Of a stretch of DNA of 64,000 nt, positions 45,390 to 54,720 are shown in pieces (position 1 is the first letter of the stretch; every line of letters starts with the position of its first letter). This DNA comes from Melioribacter sp051488665 (GTDB lineage Bacteria > Bacteroidota > Ignavibacteria > Ignavibacteriales > Melioribacteraceae). The position numbers were made by a program, and so were the translations under genes. The stretch is from assembly GCF_051488665.1 (NCBI RefSeq), contig NZ_JBPSEG010000013.1, forward strand, positions 1 to 64,000, written 5' to 3'. Under the pieces are notes generated by a model. It had not been told where the DNA came from and did not search any database. It saw only the letters and a list, made by a program, of their open reading frames with translations.

Positions 45390-46943
45390 TTACGCGAAAC
45401 ACTCCAGATGTTTTAGAAAGTGCTTTTCGAGAAATTCATAATGCGTTTCTTCGTTTTCAACCAAACATTTCATAATCTTGTCTTTGAACAAGAATTGACC
45501 GGAAGCGTCTTTTTCCGTCAGTACTTTTCCGAAAGTAACGTGCAGCACCTGTCTTGCGTCGTTTTGATTGAACAATTCGAGAAGGTCCGCATCGGAATAT
45601 TGGCTTGCGGATTTAACCTTGTTAATATCGGCCGAAACGTGATAACTTCTCTTTTCGGTTTCGTACAAACCGCGGCAGAAATCGAGAATTTCTCTGAATA
45701 ACTCCGGCTCTTTAGCCGCCACAACCCGCAATGCTTCCAAATAACTTGTGCCTGCTGTTTTAACGTGAGTATAAGCGCCTTTTAAAGATCCGATTACCCG
45801 GTAAGCCGAGAATTTATCGCTTCCGGAGTGGAGACTGATTTTATAGCTTCCGAAATATTTTGTAATATCGAGATGTTTTTCGTACTCAGTTTTGAACACA
45901 TTCAAATCGCCTTTGTAGTCGATTCCTTTTTCGAAATCGCCAATAAAACGCGGCGCAAGACTTACGTATTTAACGCCGAGACGGTTCAGCTCGTTGGCGA
46001 AAAAGAAATGTTCAAACGGCGAGGTTACCGATTCCGTTTCGTCGACAGAGACTTCAATTTCGAAAGAGCCTTTGTCGGCTTTGGATGCAAGATAATCGTA
46101 CATCTTTTTTATATGAGCAATTGCATTTCCGTATTTGGCATAAGCGCGCAAGAAATCGGTTTCTTTTATTGTAAGCGAAAGTCGTTCCGAGATATTAAAA
46201 GTCATATCCACATAACGCTTTGCTGCATCGGCGCTGGTATCCTGCAGTCCGTTCCAGTCGACTTCATTTAATTTCTGTTTTAATTGGTCTTCCGAATAGT
46301 TGTCGGCTTCGTTATCGACGTGTTCGCTCGGATCGAATGTAAACATTGTAAAACCCGCACTGAGCATCAAATCAATATCTTCGAAAGTTTTTAGGTGATC
46401 GGCGTCCGATCCGAAACCTTCTTTATATCCTTCCTGCATAACAGCCCATACGGCGGCGTCCATAACATCATCAGGAGTTCTGTTGGTTCTGGTCAACTCT
46501 CTTATTGACTGTTGAGCGAGAATAGGACGAAAACTGCTCTGTTTAATCGCTCTGATATGACCTGCATTTGCAACTCCGAGTCTGTCGCCGCAGCCGAAAG
46601 AATTGCACAGCCCCAACACTACCGGCACTGTGTGCGGGAATATTTTTTGAACTGCTTTTCTGTTCTTTGTGGTTAAATTGCATTTTTTAATAGTCACGTC
46701 CTTACCGGGATCGATCAATTCCCCTTCGAATTCATCCAACATTCCGTTTCCTTTGCCTGCGGTAATTACAAAAAGAAATTTGTCAAAATTTTCTTTGCCT
46801 ATAAAAAAGTAAACATCGTCTTTTTTCAATACCGATAAAGGATAAGCCTTTATTTTTAATGACTCTCCAATAGTGAGGTCTACCAAATCGTTTTTAACAA
46901 TATTTTTATTTTCCACTTCCTCAAAAAGCTTCTGCATTTCCAT
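45390..46943 (-). CDS. uxaE: Tagaturonate epimerase (UxaE-like)
   Basis: 517 residues resembling the metal-dependent tagaturonate-fructuronate epimerase first described in Thermotoga. Visible segments are LGLCNSFGCGDRLGVANAGH, FGSDADHLKT, FTFDPSEHVDNEAD and SLHSGSDKFSAYR, rich in His/Asp/Glu metal ligands. It converts the UxaC product of galacturonate (tagaturonate) to fructuronate. Its location between uxaC and kdgA, with no uxaA/uxaB, fits the epimerase variant of the pathway. It has a good AAGGAG ribosome site. Confidence 0.87.
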   Translation of the reverse strand: MEMQKLFEEVENKNIVKNDLVDLTIGESLKIKAYPLSVLKKDDVYFFIGKENFDKFLFVITAGKGNGMLDEFEGELIDPGKDVTIKKCNLTTKNRKAVQKIFPHTVPVVLGLCNSFGCGDRLGVANAGHIRAIKQSSFRPILAQQSIRELTRTNRTPDDVMDAAVWAVMQEGYKEGFGSDADHLKTFEDIDLMLSAGFTMFTFDPSEHVDNEADNYSEDQLKQKLNEVDWNGLQDTSADAAKRYVDMTFNISERLSLTIKETDFLRAYAKYGNAIAHIKKMYDYLASKADKGSFEIEVSVDETESVTSPFEHFFFANELNRLGVKYVSLAPRFIGDFEKGIDYKGDLNVFKTEYEKHLDITKYFGSYKISLHSGSDKFSAYRVIGSLKGAYTHVKTAGTSYLEALRVVAAKEPELFREILDFCRGLYETEKRSYHVSADINKVKSASQYSDADLLELFNQNDARQVLHVTFGKVLTEKDASGQFLFKDKIMKCLVENEETHYEFLEKHFLKHLECFA

Positions 46944-46955
46944 GATAACTCCTTG

Positions 46956-48368
46956 TTATTGTCCGAAATCAAAATAATTTTTAGCGTTGTTATAAGAAAT
47001 ATCTTCGACCATTTTACCGACCAAGTTCAGATCGTTCGGAATGAGTCCAGCCTCGATTTCTCTTCCCAGAATATCGCAGAGAAGCCTTCTGAAATAGTCG
47101 TGTCTCGAATAAGAGAGGAAACTGCGTGAATCCGTTAGCATACCGACAAACCTGCTTAAAAGTCCCATATTCGAGAGCGCGTCGATCTGTCGTTCCATTC
47201 CGCTTTTTTGATCGAGGAACCACCATGCGCTGCCGTATTGCATTTTGCCCGGAACCGTTCCGTCCTGGAAATTGCCGATCATGGTTGCGAAGAGTTCATT
47301 GTCCGCAGGATTGAGATTGTACAGAATTGTCTTGGTTAATTTGTTTTCCGTATCAAGTTTATCCAGATATTTAGCCAAAGGACGAGCCATCTCGAAATCG
47401 CCTATCGAATCCCAACCTGTGTCGGGTCCTAATTGACGGAACATTCGTGTATTGTTGTTCCTCAAGGCTCCGAGATGCAATTGCTGCACCCAACCTTTTT
47501 CCCAATCCATTACTCCGAATTCGTACATCATTGCGGATTTGAATTTAAGTATTTCTTCTTTATCAAGATTTTCTTTGTTGAGCAGTTTCTTGAAAATCGA
47601 TTTGATTTCCGATTCCGTATAATCTTCAGCATAAGCCGATTCCAAGCCGTGATCCGAAAGCCGGCAACCGTTTTCATGGAAATAGTCGTGGCGTTTTCGA
47701 ATGGCATCTAAAAAGGATTCGAAACTGTTGACCGATACACCGGAAGCTTCTTCCAGTTTAGCCAGATATTTCAAAAACTCCTGCGTGTTTTCGACAGCCA
47801 TTGCTTTATCGGGACGGAATGCGGGCAGCACTTTCGTTCCGAACGGATTTTCTTTAATCTTCTTGTGATACTCCAGAGAATCCACGGGATCGTCGGTTGT
47901 GCAAATAATTTCCACATTCCATTGACGTATAATTCCCTGTGTAGAGAACTCGTCCGTCGCCAGGAGTTCGCCCGTTCTGTTCCATATCTCTTCCGCCGTA
48001 TCGGAATTGAGTAATTTATCGGAAATACCAAACGGCTTTTTGAGCTCCATATGAGTCCAATGATAAAGAGGATTTTTTATAGTATATGGAACAGTTTCCG
48101 CCCATTTCATGAATTTTTCTTTGTCGGTCGAATCGCCAGTTATATATTTTTCATCTACGCCGTTTGTACGCATTGCGCGCCATTTATAATGGTCGCCGTT
48201 GAGCCACACCTGCGTAATGTTCTCGAACTTTTTGTTCGACGCTATTTCGTCGGGAGGCAAATGGCAATGATAATCGATAATAGGCTGTTTAACGGCGTGT
48301 TCATGGTATAAAATTTCCGCGGTTTTATTGCTTAGCAGAAAATTATCTTTGATAAATATGTCTTTCAT
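46956..48368 (-). CDS. uxaC: Uronate isomerase
   Basis: 470 residues of the amidohydrolase-superfamily uronate isomerases, full length. Motifs include IDYHCHLPPDEIA (metal His pair), WNVEIICTTDDPVDSLEYH, LGALRNNNTRMFRQLGPDTG and MLTDSRSFLSYSRHDYFRR. It interconverts galacturonate with tagaturonate and glucuronate with fructuronate. It follows exuT by 18 bases and precedes uxaE by 12. Confidence 0.96.
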   Translation of the reverse strand: MKDIFIKDNFLLSNKTAEILYHEHAVKQPIIDYHCHLPPDEIASNKKFENITQVWLNGDHYKWRAMRTNGVDEKYITGDSTDKEKFMKWAETVPYTIKNPLYHWTHMELKKPFGISDKLLNSDTAEEIWNRTGELLATDEFSTQGIIRQWNVEIICTTDDPVDSLEYHKKIKENPFGTKVLPAFRPDKAMAVENTQEFLKYLAKLEEASGVSVNSFESFLDAIRKRHDYFHENGCRLSDHGLESAYAEDYTESEIKSIFKKLLNKENLDKEEILKFKSAMMYEFGVMDWEKGWVQQLHLGALRNNNTRMFRQLGPDTGWDSIGDFEMARPLAKYLDKLDTENKLTKTILYNLNPADNELFATMIGNFQDGTVPGKMQYGSAWWFLDQKSGMERQIDALSNMGLLSRFVGMLTDSRSFLSYSRHDYFRRLLCDILGREIEAGLIPNDLNLVGKMVEDISYNNAKNYFDFGQ

Positions 48369-48386
48369 TTTTAATTCCGTTTTATT

Positions 48387-49712
48387 TTAAATTTCTACTC
48401 TTTCCATTTTTGGCGCAAGGAGATTAAAGATGAACCATGCAATCAAATAAGCCGAACCGCAAACGAGGAACATAACATAGTAACCCGTTTCGATTGTGCC
48501 GAGAGCTTTGAAATGGTCGAGCACCCATCCTGCTAAAGTAGCAATCAAAATACCGCCCACTGCTCCTGCCATGCCGCCGATACCGGTAACCGATGCAACG
48601 GCTTTTTTGGGGAACATGTCAGACGTAGTCGTAAAAATATTAGCAGACCATGCCTGATGCGCCGAAGCTGCGATACCGACAATAATAATCGCGATCCAGG
48701 GAGAATAAACTCCCAATGCCTGCGCCGATACAACGGGCAGAGCCAATAATGCAAACACAAGCATGGCGGTTTTACGGGCTTTATTGACAGTCCAGCCTTT
48801 TTCGATAAAGTAACCCGATAACCAGCCGCCGAAAATACTGCCGAATGTTGTCATTGTATAGACAAGAGCAATCGGAAGCGCGAGGTCTGTTTTTGTCATA
48901 CCGTACTGTTTATTGAGGAACGAAGGGAGCCAGAACAGATAGAACCACCAAACAGGGTCTGTTAAAAACTTACCGATAACAAACGCCCATGTTTGTTTAT
49001 AAGTCAACAAACTGAGCCATCCTACTTTTTCCTCTTCTTTTTCCTTGGAGACCTGTTCGTCTTTGTCGCTGTGGATATATTCGTATTCTTCTTTCGACAA
49101 TTTTTTATGTTTGGAAGGAATTTCGTATATCATGAACCAGAAAATCAGCCAGAGCAAACCGATTGCGCCGGTGATAATAAACGCCCACTGCCAGCCCCAG
49201 AGAACCGCTATCAACGGAACAGTCAGAGGAGCGAGAATAGCTCCGACATTAGAGCCGGAATTGAACAAACCGGTGGCAAGCGCTCTTTCCTTTTTGGGGA
49301 ACCATTCGGCTACCGTTTTGATAGCAGCCGGGAAGTTACCGGCTTCGCTCAGTCCGAGGAATCCTCTTGCTACCATAAAGCCTAGTGTGCCTTTAGCAAA
49401 AGCGTGAGCGATTGCAGCCAAACTCCAAACAGTGAGCGAAAGCGCGTATCCGATTTTTGTGCCCAATTTATCGATAAGCCAACCCATAAAAAGCATGCCG
49501 AGTCCATACATAACCTGGAATGCAACAACTATATTGGCGTAGTCAGTTTCCGTCCAATTGAATGCGGGCTCCAGATAATCGTCTTTAAGAAGACTTATTA
49601 CCTGTCTGTCGAGATAGTTAATTGTAGTAGCAAAAAAGACGAGCGCCAGTATTGTCCAACGATATTTGCCTACCTTTGCTACAGGACTATTTTGATTAAG
49701 TTCTGCTTGCAT
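48387..49712 (-). CDS. exuT: Hexuronate transporter, MFS (ExuT-like)
   Basis: 441 residues with about twelve membrane segments, of the anion:cation symporter family of the major facilitator superfamily. The first segment region TTINYLDRQVISLL and the signature ARGFLGLSEAGNFPAAIK match ExuT/GudP-type proteins that import hexuronates by H+ symport. The central cytoplasmic loop (about 190-225) is highly charged. It is the first gene of the uronate operon, with an operator-like pair upstream and a GGAG ribosome site. Confidence 0.9.
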   Translation of the reverse strand: MQAELNQNSPVAKVGKYRWTILALVFFATTINYLDRQVISLLKDDYLEPAFNWTETDYANIVVAFQVMYGLGMLFMGWLIDKLGTKIGYALSLTVWSLAAIAHAFAKGTLGFMVARGFLGLSEAGNFPAAIKTVAEWFPKKERALATGLFNSGSNVGAILAPLTVPLIAVLWGWQWAFIITGAIGLLWLIFWFMIYEIPSKHKKLSKEEYEYIHSDKDEQVSKEKEEEKVGWLSLLTYKQTWAFVIGKFLTDPVWWFYLFWLPSFLNKQYGMTKTDLALPIALVYTMTTFGSIFGGWLSGYFIEKGWTVNKARKTAMLVFALLALPVVSAQALGVYSPWIAIIIVGIAASAHQAWSANIFTTTSDMFPKKAVASVTGIGGMAGAVGGILIATLAGWVLDHFKALGTIETGYYVMFLVCGSAYLIAWFIFNLLAPKMERVEI

Positions 49713-49740
49713 TACGGCTCCAATTTATTTTTAAATAAAC

Positions 49741-49789
49741 AACGGTTACTTAATCGGTTACTAATTTAGATATTTTTATATTAATTTGC
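49741..49789 (-). promoter_or_regulatory. exuT promoter with two operator-like sites
   Basis: On the minus strand a -10-like TATCTA (49767-49772) has TTGTAG 16 bases upstream. Downstream are two related sites in direct order, with CG at 49755-49756 and 49743-49744, 12 bases apart: GTAACCGATTAAG and GTAACCGTTGTTT. The AAGTAAcCG half-site is shared with the kduI site. The first site would overlap the transcription start. Confidence 0.55.
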
Positions 49790-49847
49790 TACAAAAAAAG
49801 ATAAATCACAATTTTATTCGGAAAAAAATAATGCATAATATTATTAA

Positions 49848-50885
49848 TTATCTAATAAATTTCCTCAATCTAAAGGCAAATTCGCTCCCCTCGCCCGGCT
49901 TGCTGATCAGTTCCATCCTCGAATTATGAGCTTCAATTATATGTTTTACGATTGCCAGTCCAAGCCCGGTGCCTCCCAATTCTCGAGAACGGTTTTTGTC
50001 GACTCTGTAAAACCGCTCGAATATACGGCGCTGGTCTTCGGGACTTATTCCGATACCCGTATCCCGCACATAAATCCGCGCTTCTTTTTCGTAGTCCTGC
50101 AAACCGACTTCCACTTTTCCCTCTTCTGTATACTTAATTGCATTTACTATCAAGTTCGACAATACAAGGCGGATTTTGTCCTTATCGCCGTAAACTTCCG
50201 GAATAGGTCTTTTTAATTTTAGTTCCAGATTCAAATTTTTGTTTTCCGCAAACGGCTTAAATTCATTATATAAATTTATAAGAACCGGTTCCAAGTCGAA
50301 ATAACGGAGATTCATTTTCATCTGTCCGGATTCTATCATAGAAATGTCAATCAAGTCATTCAACAGGTTATTTAGATTATTCAAATGCCGGTTTGCTTTC
50401 TGAAGGAAAGTAATATTTACATTCGGATCGTTTACTGCGCCGTCGAGAAGAGTTTCGATAAAACCTTGGATTGCAAAAATGGGAGTTCTCAATTCGTGCG
50501 AAACGTTGCCCAAAAACTCCGTTCTTACCTTTTCCATTTTTTTCAAATTTTCGATTACTTCCTTGTTGCTGCGGTACATTTCGCGAATTTCTTCTTCGAG
50601 TATTTTCAAACCGCTGCCCAGTTGAATGTCGTAATGATCCATCAGTTGATTGTTCCGGATTTTACGTATAGTTTCCGTAATTGAATTGATTTCTTTTTTT
50701 CTTCTCCAGCCGAGATAATTCAATAACCCGAAGTAAGTAATAATTACGAGTCCAAAAACGGCAGTAAGAATAATCGTAGAATGACCGTCAAGAAAATAGA
50801 AGAGAATAAAAAAAACGGAATTGTAAATTAAGAGGGGAAGAGCGTAATTCTTTCCGAAGCGCAGATTCTCTTTAATATTTTTCAA
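49848..50885 (-). CDS. Sensor histidine kinase, PhoR-like
   Basis: 345 residues. Two N-terminal membrane helices (about 14-60) with almost no periplasmic loop, then a HisKA domain with NVSHELRTPIF (phospho-His) and an ATPase domain with NLIVNAIKYT (N box), VRDTGIGISPED (G1) and GGTGLGLAIVKHI (G2). With so short an outer part it probably senses a membrane or cytosolic signal. Its start overlaps the response-regulator stop by 14 bases. It resembles phosphate sensors but no pst/pho genes are near. Confidence 0.9.
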   Translation of the reverse strand: MKNIKENLRFGKNYALPLLIYNSVFFILFYFLDGHSTIILTAVFGLVIITYFGLLNYLGWRRKKEINSITETIRKIRNNQLMDHYDIQLGSGLKILEEEIREMYRSNKEVIENLKKMEKVRTEFLGNVSHELRTPIFAIQGFIETLLDGAVNDPNVNITFLQKANRHLNNLNNLLNDLIDISMIESGQMKMNLRYFDLEPVLINLYNEFKPFAENKNLNLELKLKRPIPEVYGDKDKIRLVLSNLIVNAIKYTEEGKVEVGLQDYEKEARIYVRDTGIGISPEDQRRIFERFYRVDKNRSRELGGTGLGLAIVKHIIEAHNSRMELISKPGEGSEFAFRLRKFIR

Positions 50886-51570
50886 TGTCTCTGAAACGAT
50901 AGCCCACCCCCTTGATAGTTTCGATCAGATAAGAGTATTCGCCCAGCTTTTCTCTTATTTTTCTTACATGAACGTCAATTGTTCTTTCAACAACATAAAC
51001 GTCGCCGCCCCAAATATCTCGCAGTATTCGTTCTCTTTCAAATACTTTTCCGGGCTTTGAAGCAAGATAAGCCAGAATCTCGAATTCCTTTTTCGGGAAT
51101 ACCACTTCCTTTTTATCGACCGTCACAGTGTATTTTGTTTTGTTTATCAAAAGCGGACCGGCGTTTATTTCTTTCGCTTCTTCTTCGCTTTGTTTTAATT
51201 GCTCTACTTTGCGAAGATTCGATTTAACGCGCGCTATCAATTTTTTGGGCGATATCGGTTTTTGTATAAAATCGTCCGCTCCGATATTTAAGCCGTATAC
51301 TTCGTCGATTTCGGACGACTTTGCAGTCAGAAATATGACCGGAGTGTTCTTAAACTCTTCTCTTTTTCTAATTTGTTTGCACGTTTCGTACCCGTCCATC
51401 TTCGGCATCATTACGTCGAGAATTATCAGGTCGGGATTCGTTTCTAATTTCTCAATTGCTTCCTGACCGTTATAAGCCGTGGCAACTTCGAAACCTTCAT
51501 TTTCGAGATTGTACTTCAGAAATTCAATTATGTCCTTTTCGTCGTCGACAAGTAATATTTTTTCGTTCAT
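50872..51570 (-). CDS. Response regulator, OmpR/PhoB family
   Basis: 232 residues. The receiver domain (about 1-118) has acidic DDEKD, phospho-acceptor Asp in PDLIILDVMMPKMDG, Thr/Lys in FLTAK and KPISPKKL. A winged-helix DNA-binding domain (about 135-230: LLINKTKYTVTV, PKKEFEILAYLASKPGKVF, VVERTIDVHVRKIREKLG) completes a PhoB-like regulator. It is coupled to the kinase downstream and lies one base from the oxidoreductase gene upstream. Confidence 0.94.
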   Translation of the reverse strand: MNEKILLVDDEKDIIEFLKYNLENEGFEVATAYNGQEAIEKLETNPDLIILDVMMPKMDGYETCKQIRKREEFKNTPVIFLTAKSSEIDEVYGLNIGADDFIQKPISPKKLIARVKSNLRKVEQLKQSEEEAKEINAGPLLINKTKYTVTVDKKEVVFPKKEFEILAYLASKPGKVFERERILRDIWGGDVYVVERTIDVHVRKIREKLGEYSYLIETIKGVGYRFRDIEKY

Positions 51571-51571
51571 C

Positions 51572-52570
51572 TTAAAATTTTATTTCCCTTTTTAGATCAG
51601 CCGATTTATAGATTGTATCGAGTAATTTCATTCTTACAACAGCTTCTTCCGAAGTTGAAACTGGAGGCACTTCGCCTCTCAACGAAGCAATAAAATGCTT
51701 AATTTCGTTTTCATACGATTTACGGTATAAATTCGAAACGCTCGATTTGGAAAGGCTGTAGTCGAAATAAGTCGATTCGATTTTCTTAAATACCTTCAAA
51801 GGGTTTAATTGAGCGGCTCCTTTTGTACCGTGTATGATAAAATTAAAACTGTCGGTATCCGAATAGAGCTCCCAGCTCACTTCAAAGCTAATCGCTTTAT
51901 TCGGATCGAGTCTCACAATCCCGACAGCCGAGTATTCCACATCCTGATATTTTGTGTTGAATTTATGAACGGCGGAACTTTCAATCTTATCCTGTCCGAA
52001 CATCCAGACAGCCAGATCGAGCAGCAATATACCGAGGTCGATAACAACTCCACCGCCGGATTTCTTTTTGTCCATAAACCATTTTTGAGCGCTGCTCTTC
52101 TTTCTGAGCCAACCGCATTTTATATAAAATATATCGCCAAGTTCGCCGCTGTTAATAATGCTTTTCATCAACATCGAATCGGGTCTGAAACGCAGGTTCA
52201 TCCCCACCATGGCAAGTTTTTTGTTTTTCTTGGCTGCTCTGTCGATTTCCTGAGCTTCTTTGAAATTGACCGCAATCGGTTTTTCAATCAGCAAATCCAA
52301 TCCTGAGTTTAAGCAATCGACCGCAATTTGTTTATGAGTATCTGTCGGTGTGGTAATTATAACGGCGTCGAGCTCTTCCTGAGCTATCATTTCGCGATAA
52401 TCCGTATACCGCTTTGCCGGCGGGATTTTTTCGCCTATCGTTTTAAGTCGGTTTTTATTGACTTCGCATACGGCTTTTAACTCGACATTGCTCAATTTAG
52501 TAATTACGGGCAGATGAACAAGCTGAGCGATCGAACCCAATCCTATTATTGCTACTTTTGTTTTATCCAT
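51572..52570 (-). CDS. Gfo/Idh/MocA-family oxidoreductase
   Basis: 332 residues. The N-terminal Rossmann fold has AIIGLGSIAQLVHLPVI, the catalytic EKPIAV motif occurs near residue 97, and a C-terminal alpha/beta domain carries GGGVVIDLGILLLDLAVWMFG. Such enzymes oxidise or reduce sugars or sugar nucleotides with NAD(P); the substrate here cannot be told. It overlaps the dxs stop by one base, so it is in the dxs transcript. Confidence 0.9.
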   Translation of the reverse strand: MDKTKVAIIGLGSIAQLVHLPVITKLSNVELKAVCEVNKNRLKTIGEKIPPAKRYTDYREMIAQEELDAVIITTPTDTHKQIAVDCLNSGLDLLIEKPIAVNFKEAQEIDRAAKKNKKLAMVGMNLRFRPDSMLMKSIINSGELGDIFYIKCGWLRKKSSAQKWFMDKKKSGGGVVIDLGILLLDLAVWMFGQDKIESSAVHKFNTKYQDVEYSAVGIVRLDPNKAISFEVSWELYSDTDSFNFIIHGTKGAAQLNPLKVFKKIESTYFDYSLSKSSVSNLYRKSYENEIKHFIASLRGEVPPVSTSEEAVVRMKLLDTIYKSADLKREIKF

Positions 52571-54489
52571 CAGGCGACTACACCGTTTTTGTAATTTTTA
52601 TTTTTCAGAAACGCCGTTACCTTTTGAGCTATTCCTTCCGGATCGATAGCGAGCATTTGATGAAGTTCTTTTTGTGTGCCGTGTTCAACGAATTCATCCG
52701 GCAGTCCTATTCTTAAAACGTCCGCTTTAATGTGATGATCGTTATAAAATTCGATAACGCCGGAGCCGAAACCACCGATTAAACTGTTTTCTTCCAGAGT
52801 AACGACCTTATCGAATTTCGTCGCAATTTCGAGAAGCATTTGTTCGTCGAGAGGTTTGATAAAACGCATGTTAATTATTTCGGCTTCGATTCCCTGCTGC
52901 GCAAGTATATTTGCCGCTTGAGATGCGTAGTCTACCATCGAGCCGACAGCAAGAAGAGCAACATCGGAGCCGGTTTTAATTCTTTCGGACTTACCTATTT
53001 CGATTTCTTCGAAACCTTCTTTCAGTTCAACGCCGAGCGCGTTTCCTCTGGGATACCTGAGCGCTATCGGACCTTTTTTGTAATTAACGGCAGTATAGAG
53101 CATATTCCTCAATTCAGCTTCGTCTTTCGGCGCCATTATCACTATATTCGGTACCATTCTCAAATAAGATAAATCGAACGTTCCGTGATGAGTCGGGCCG
53201 TCGGCTCCAACCAATCCCGCTCTGTCGAGAGCAAAAACAACGTGCAGATTTTGCAATGCAACGTCGTGAATAATCTGGTCGAAAGCGCGTTGCAAAAACG
53301 TCGAATAAATCGCCACAACCGGAATGATACCCTGGGTTGCCAATCCTGCGGCAAACGTAACGGCATGTTCTTCGGCAATTCCTACGTCAAAATATCTTTC
53401 CGGCAATTCCGCTTGAAGTTTATCGAGACCGGTACCGTCGGGCATAGCCGCGGTTATACCGACAACTTTATCGTTGCTTTTTGCTATGTCGACCAACGCT
53501 TTTCCGAATACGGCGGTATACGACGGCAGCGACGTTCCTTTTTTCAAAGAAATTCCGGTTAATTTGTCGAACGGCGTTGCCGCATGAAGCCGCTGCGAGT
53601 GATTTTCGGCGGGTTTGTAACCTTTACCTTTCTCAGTAATAACGTGAACCAGTATCGGTCCGTTTAAGTCTTTTACGTGTTCGAAAAGTCTTATTAATTG
53701 AGTAATATTATGGCCGTTAATGGGTCCGAAATATCTGAATCCGAGCGCTTCGAACAACATGCCCGGAGTAAGAACGGCTTTAATGCCCTGCTCGATACGC
53801 GCGGCAACTTTTCTGAGCCTGTCCCCGAAATAGTCGAGTTTGCCCGTTAAATCCCAGATAGCGCCTTTGAACCTGTTATATTCGGGATGTGAAATCATTT
53901 CGTTAAAATACTTCGAGATTTGCCAGACATTCGGGGCAATCGACATTTGATTGTCATTTAAGACGACAATCAGATTTTTTTTAAGAAGTCCGGAATTATT
54001 CATGGCTTCGTAAGCCATACCGCCCGTCATAGCTCCGTCGCCTATAACCACCACGACTTTTCGGTTTTCTTTCAGAATATCGTTGGCGACCGCCATACCG
54101 AGAGCTGCCGATATAGAAGTCGAAGCATGACCGGCTCCGAATGCATCGTACGGACTTTCGCTTCGTTTTAAAAATCCACTGATACCTTTGAACTGGCGGA
54201 TGGTTTTCAATGCGTCTCTTCTGCCCGTAACGATTTTATGCGGATATGCCTGATGTCCCGTATCCCAAACAATTTGATCATAAGGCGTATTGAAAACTTT
54301 ATGAAGCGCAACGGTCAACTCGACCGTGCCGAGTCCGCCCCCGAAATGACCTCCTATCTGCGAAATTACGTCAACCATATATTGACGGATTTCCGTACAA
54401 AGCAGTTTCAGGTCCTGTCCTTCCAGCTTTTTTATATCGTCGGGAGAATTAATATCGAATAACAGTTTGTAATCGTTCTTATTTGGCAT
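52570..54489 (-). CDS. dxs: 1-deoxy-D-xylulose-5-phosphate synthase
   Basis: 639 residues, full length. Thiamine diphosphate motif VVIGDGAMTGGMAYEAMNN, GHQAYPHKI, GHASTSISAALGMA, VGIAEEHAVTFAAGLA and ADGPTHHGTFDLSYL distinguish DXS from transketolase. It makes DXP, the first step of non-mevalonate isoprenoid synthesis, from pyruvate and glyceraldehyde-3-phosphate. It sits in a run with xseB and xseA, a common arrangement. Confidence 0.97.
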   Translation of the reverse strand: MPNKNDYKLLFDINSPDDIKKLEGQDLKLLCTEIRQYMVDVISQIGGHFGGGLGTVELTVALHKVFNTPYDQIVWDTGHQAYPHKIVTGRRDALKTIRQFKGISGFLKRSESPYDAFGAGHASTSISAALGMAVANDILKENRKVVVVIGDGAMTGGMAYEAMNNSGLLKKNLIVVLNDNQMSIAPNVWQISKYFNEMISHPEYNRFKGAIWDLTGKLDYFGDRLRKVAARIEQGIKAVLTPGMLFEALGFRYFGPINGHNITQLIRLFEHVKDLNGPILVHVITEKGKGYKPAENHSQRLHAATPFDKLTGISLKKGTSLPSYTAVFGKALVDIAKSNDKVVGITAAMPDGTGLDKLQAELPERYFDVGIAEEHAVTFAAGLATQGIIPVVAIYSTFLQRAFDQIIHDVALQNLHVVFALDRAGLVGADGPTHHGTFDLSYLRMVPNIVIMAPKDEAELRNMLYTAVNYKKGPIALRYPRGNALGVELKEGFEEIEIGKSERIKTGSDVALLAVGSMVDYASQAANILAQQGIEAEIINMRFIKPLDEQMLLEIATKFDKVVTLEENSLIGGFGSGVIEFYNDHHIKADVLRIGLPDEFVEHGTQKELHQMLAIDPEGIAQKVTAFLKNKNYKNGVVA

Positions 54490-54498
54490 TGTATTCCT

Positions 54499-54720
54499 TT
54501 ATGAGTCCTTATTAATTTCATCTTCGAATTTCTTTTTTATTTCCGTTATTTTCAGTTCGGCAGTTTTCAGAACGTGATAGCAAGCTTTTGCCAATTCCAT
54601 GCCCTCTTCGTAGAGCCGGATCGATTCGTCAAGTTGAAGATTTCCTTCTTCGAGTTTACCGGAAATTTCTTCCAGACGCGTTAGCATTTCTTCGAAATTT
54701 TTTTCTTTCTTCTTACTCAT
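54499..54720 (-). CDS. xseB: Exodeoxyribonuclease VII small subunit
   Basis: 73 residues, almost wholly helical. NFEEMLTRLEEISGKLEEG and LDESIRLYEEGMELAKAC are the XseB signature. It associates in several copies with XseA to form the single-strand exonuclease VII. Its start overlaps the xseA stop by eight bases. Confidence 0.95.
   Translation of the reverse strand: MSKKKEKNFEEMLTRLEEISGKLEEGNLQLDESIRLYEEGMELAKACYHVLKTAELKITEIKKKFEDEINKDS

Noticed and set aside
49848..51570. Two-component pair as regulator of the adjacent uronate operon
   Set aside because: It belongs to the dxs/xseA transcript by spacing, resembles PhoR/PhoB, and the operon heads carry a LacI-type rather than a PhoB-type direct-repeat site.
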